Source: Gammaproteobacteria bacterium
GTDB lineage: Bacteria; Pseudomonadota; Gammaproteobacteria; UBA6429; Thiohalophilaceae
Assembly: GCA_024641445.1 (NCBI GenBank)
Contig: JAHEDA010000164.1
Span: 1-5,755, forward strand
DNA: 5,755 nt
Direction of reading: 5' to 3'
In this document: piece after piece, positions 4,222 to 5,755 of the stretch
Position numbering within the stretch: the stretch's first letter is position 1
Layout of the letters: every line of letters starts with the position of its first letter
Program-made: the position numbers and the translations under genes
The notes under the pieces: generated by a model
Databases searched by the model: none
Told to the model about the DNA's origin: nothing
Seen by the model: only the letters and a program-made list of their open reading frames with translations

Positions 4222-5755
4222 ATGTCGGCCGACCCAAAACAACTCCACCTCGCCATTGCGAGCTGCATGCTACGCGACCGCTTTGCCCTGCACCGGCGCC
4301 TGCAACAGGCCAGCGCACCCGAGCCCGATGCTGAAAAACTGGGTAGTCTGCTGCGAGATATCGAGGCCTCACAACTGCGGGCCCAACAGCGTCTGCAACA
4401 ACTCCCACGAGCGGACTACCCTGCCGAGTTACCCGTCTCGCAAAAACACGAGGAGATCGCGGCGGCAATCCAGGCGCATCAGGTCATCATCCTGTGTGGC
4501 GAGACCGGCTCCGGCAAGACCACCCAACTCCCCAAGATTTGTCTCGCGCTCGGGCGTGGCGTCTACGGCTACATCGGCCACACCCAGCCGCGCCGCCTCG
4601 CCGCCCGCAGCGTGGCGCAACGCATCGCCGATGAACTCAAGACCGAACTCGGTCAGCAGGTCGGCTACAAGATCCGTTTTCGCGACCATGTCAGTGAGCA
4701 GAGTTATATCAAACTCATGACCGACGGTATCCTGCTTGCCGAGGCCCAGCAGGACCGTTTTCTGGATCAGTACGACACCCTCATTATCGACGAGGCCCAC
4801 GAGCGCAGTCTCAATATCGATTTTCTATTGGGCTATCTGCATCGCCTCTTACCCAAACGCCCCGACCTCAATGTGATCATCACCTCGGCCACCATCGACC
4901 CTGAGCGGTTTTCGCGGCACTTTGGCGATGCCCCCATCATCAATGTCTCGGGACGCACCTACCCGGTCGAGGTACGTTACCGCCCCTTGTTTGATGAGAA
5001 CGATGAGGGAGAAAAACAGGATATCACCGCCGGCGTTTTGCATGCCGTGGATGAATTACACCGCGAGGGCCCCGGTGATGTGTTGGTATTTTTCAGCGGG
5101 GAACGCGAGATTCGTGAGTGTGCAGAGGCCCTGCGCAAACACCACCCGCCACAGACCGAGATCTTGCCGTTGTTTGCACGCCTGAGTGCGAGTGAACAAC
5201 AGCGAATCTTTCAATCACATCAGGTCCGACGCATCGTCCTCGCCACCAATGTGGCAGAGACCTCGCTTACGGTGCCTGGTATCCGCTATGTGGTGGATAC
5301 CGGCCTTGCCCGCATCAGTCGCTACAGTTATCGCACCAAGGTGCAACGCCTGCCCATTGAAAAAATCTCGCAGGCCAGCGCCAATCAGCGTAAAGGTCGC
5401 TGTGGTCGTGTTAGTGAAGGCATTTGTATCCGCCTCTATGACGAGGCCGATTTCAATAACCGTCCCGAGTTTACTGAGCCCGAGTTACTACGCACCAATC
5501 TTGCCAGTGTTATTCTACAAATGGCAAGTCTGCGCCTTGGCTCGGTCGATGACTTCCCCTTTATCGATCCACCCGACCGTCGCCTCATCAACGACGGTTA
5601 TCGCCTGCTGGAAGAGCTACAAGCAATGCACAACAATCAGGTCACCCCCAAGGGGCGACAGATTGCCCGCCTGCCGGTGGACCCGCGCATCGGTCGCATG
5701 ATTATTGCCGGACACGACTTTGGCTGTCTGGAGGAGGTATTGATTATCGCCAGCG
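4222..5755 (+). CDS. hrpA: ATP-dependent RNA helicase HrpA, N-terminal part (runs off the window)
   Basis: The frame is open from ATG 4222 to the right edge, 511 complete codons of a protein that is about 1300 residues in E. coli. It is a DEAH-box RNA helicase that unwinds or remodels RNA using ATP; E. coli HrpA is linked to mRNA processing and rescue of stalled ribosomes. All core motifs are visible: Walker A GETGSGKTTQ (93-102, Lys99), Ia TQPRRLAARSVA (from about 120), DEAH at 190-193, SAT at 222-224, IV around DVLVFFSGERE, V TNVAETSLT (342-350), and VI QRKGRCGR (389-396). The stretch QASANQRKGRCGRVSEGICI is typical of HrpA. The N-terminal MLRDRFALHRRL (16-27) resembles the HrpA leader region, supporting the start; stops lie in frame at 4201 and 4204. 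No clear Shine-Dalgarno precedes the ATG. HrpB is the closest alternative but fits motif VI and the N-terminus less well. Confidence 0.95.
   Translation, partial: MSADPKQLHLAIASCMLRDRFALHRRLQQASAPEPDAEKLGSLLRDIEASQLRAQQRLQQLPRADYPAELPVSQKHEEIAAAIQAHQVIILCGETGSGKTTQLPKICLALGRGVYGYIGHTQPRRLAARSVAQRIADELKTELGQQVGYKIRFRDHVSEQSYIKLMTDGILLAEAQQDRFLDQYDTLIIDEAHERSLNIDFLLGYLHRLLPKRPDLNVIITSATIDPERFSRHFGDAPIINVSGRTYPVEVRYRPLFDENDEGEKQDITAGVLHAVDELHREGPGDVLVFFSGEREIRECAEALRKHHPPQTEILPLFARLSASEQQRIFQSHQVRRIVLATNVAETSLTVPGIRYVVDTGLARISRYSYRTKVQRLPIEKISQASANQRKGRCGRVSEGICIRLYDEADFNNRPEFTEPELLRTNLASVILQMASLRLGSVDDFPFIDPPDRRLINDGYRLLEELQAMHNNQVTPKGRQIARLPVDPRIGRMIIAGHDFGCLEEVLIIAS

Noticed and set aside
4203..4334. 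Possible leader peptide frame beginning at ATG 4203 and overlapping the hrpA start
   Set aside because: No ribosome binding site, and it reads out of frame into hrpA with a Pro/Ala/Arg-rich product; no attenuator structure goes with it.
4429..4800. Minus-strand open frame of 123 codons opposite hrpA
   Set aside because: Antisense to the Walker A through DEAH region of a clear helicase; no start signals.
5186..5701. Plus-strand open frame of 171 codons in another phase of hrpA
   Set aside because: The hrpA frame through this stretch carries helicase motifs V and VI without interruption, so the other phase is a shadow; no frameshift is indicated.

Overview
The window looks like ordinary chromosomal DNA of a proteobacterium, most likely a gammaproteobacterium. 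The basis is a recognisable HrpA-type DEAH RNA helicase, a canonical FNR/Anr-type operator half-site pair (TTGAT-N4-GTCAA), sigma70-like promoters, and moderately GC-rich coding with single-domain housekeeping families. I see no phage, transposon, CRISPR, tRNA or rRNA. Genus cannot be read from the sequence.

Layout, left to right. At 1-54 the first 18 codons of an unrecognised minus-strand gene run off the left edge, preceded by a good minus-strand promoter at 89-118. A 232-bp intergenic region leads to a DUF819-type membrane protein gene (287-1429), followed 45 bp later on the same strand by a small antibiotic-biosynthesis-monooxygenase (ABM) fold protein (1475-1777). A DUF488 gene on the minus strand (1787-2320, GTG start preferred) converges on the ABM gene with only 9 bp between stops. 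Upstream of DUF488 is an intergenic region with an FNR-like box (2405-2418) placed ideally for a class II promoter of a 51-codon plus-strand gene (2480-2635). That small gene has a textbook Shine-Dalgarno and no family I recognise. It converges on a class I glutamine amidotransferase gene (2641-3384, minus). A long imperfect hairpin (2641-2682) occupies the last 14 codons of the amidotransferase, immediately beyond the small gene's stop.

Divergent from the amidotransferase is a five-helix Yip1-family membrane protein (3464-4069), closed by a strong rho-independent terminator (4095-4135). The rest of the window is the N-terminal ~511 codons of hrpA (4222 to the right edge), with all helicase motifs visible.

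The genes do not form one obvious pathway. Most are singletons or short pairs in alternating orientation. The most interesting element is the 51-residue protein with an apparent oxygen-responsive (FNR/Anr/Dnr-type) promoter, together with the hairpin at its 3' end. I found no convincing evidence of a new multi-gene system.
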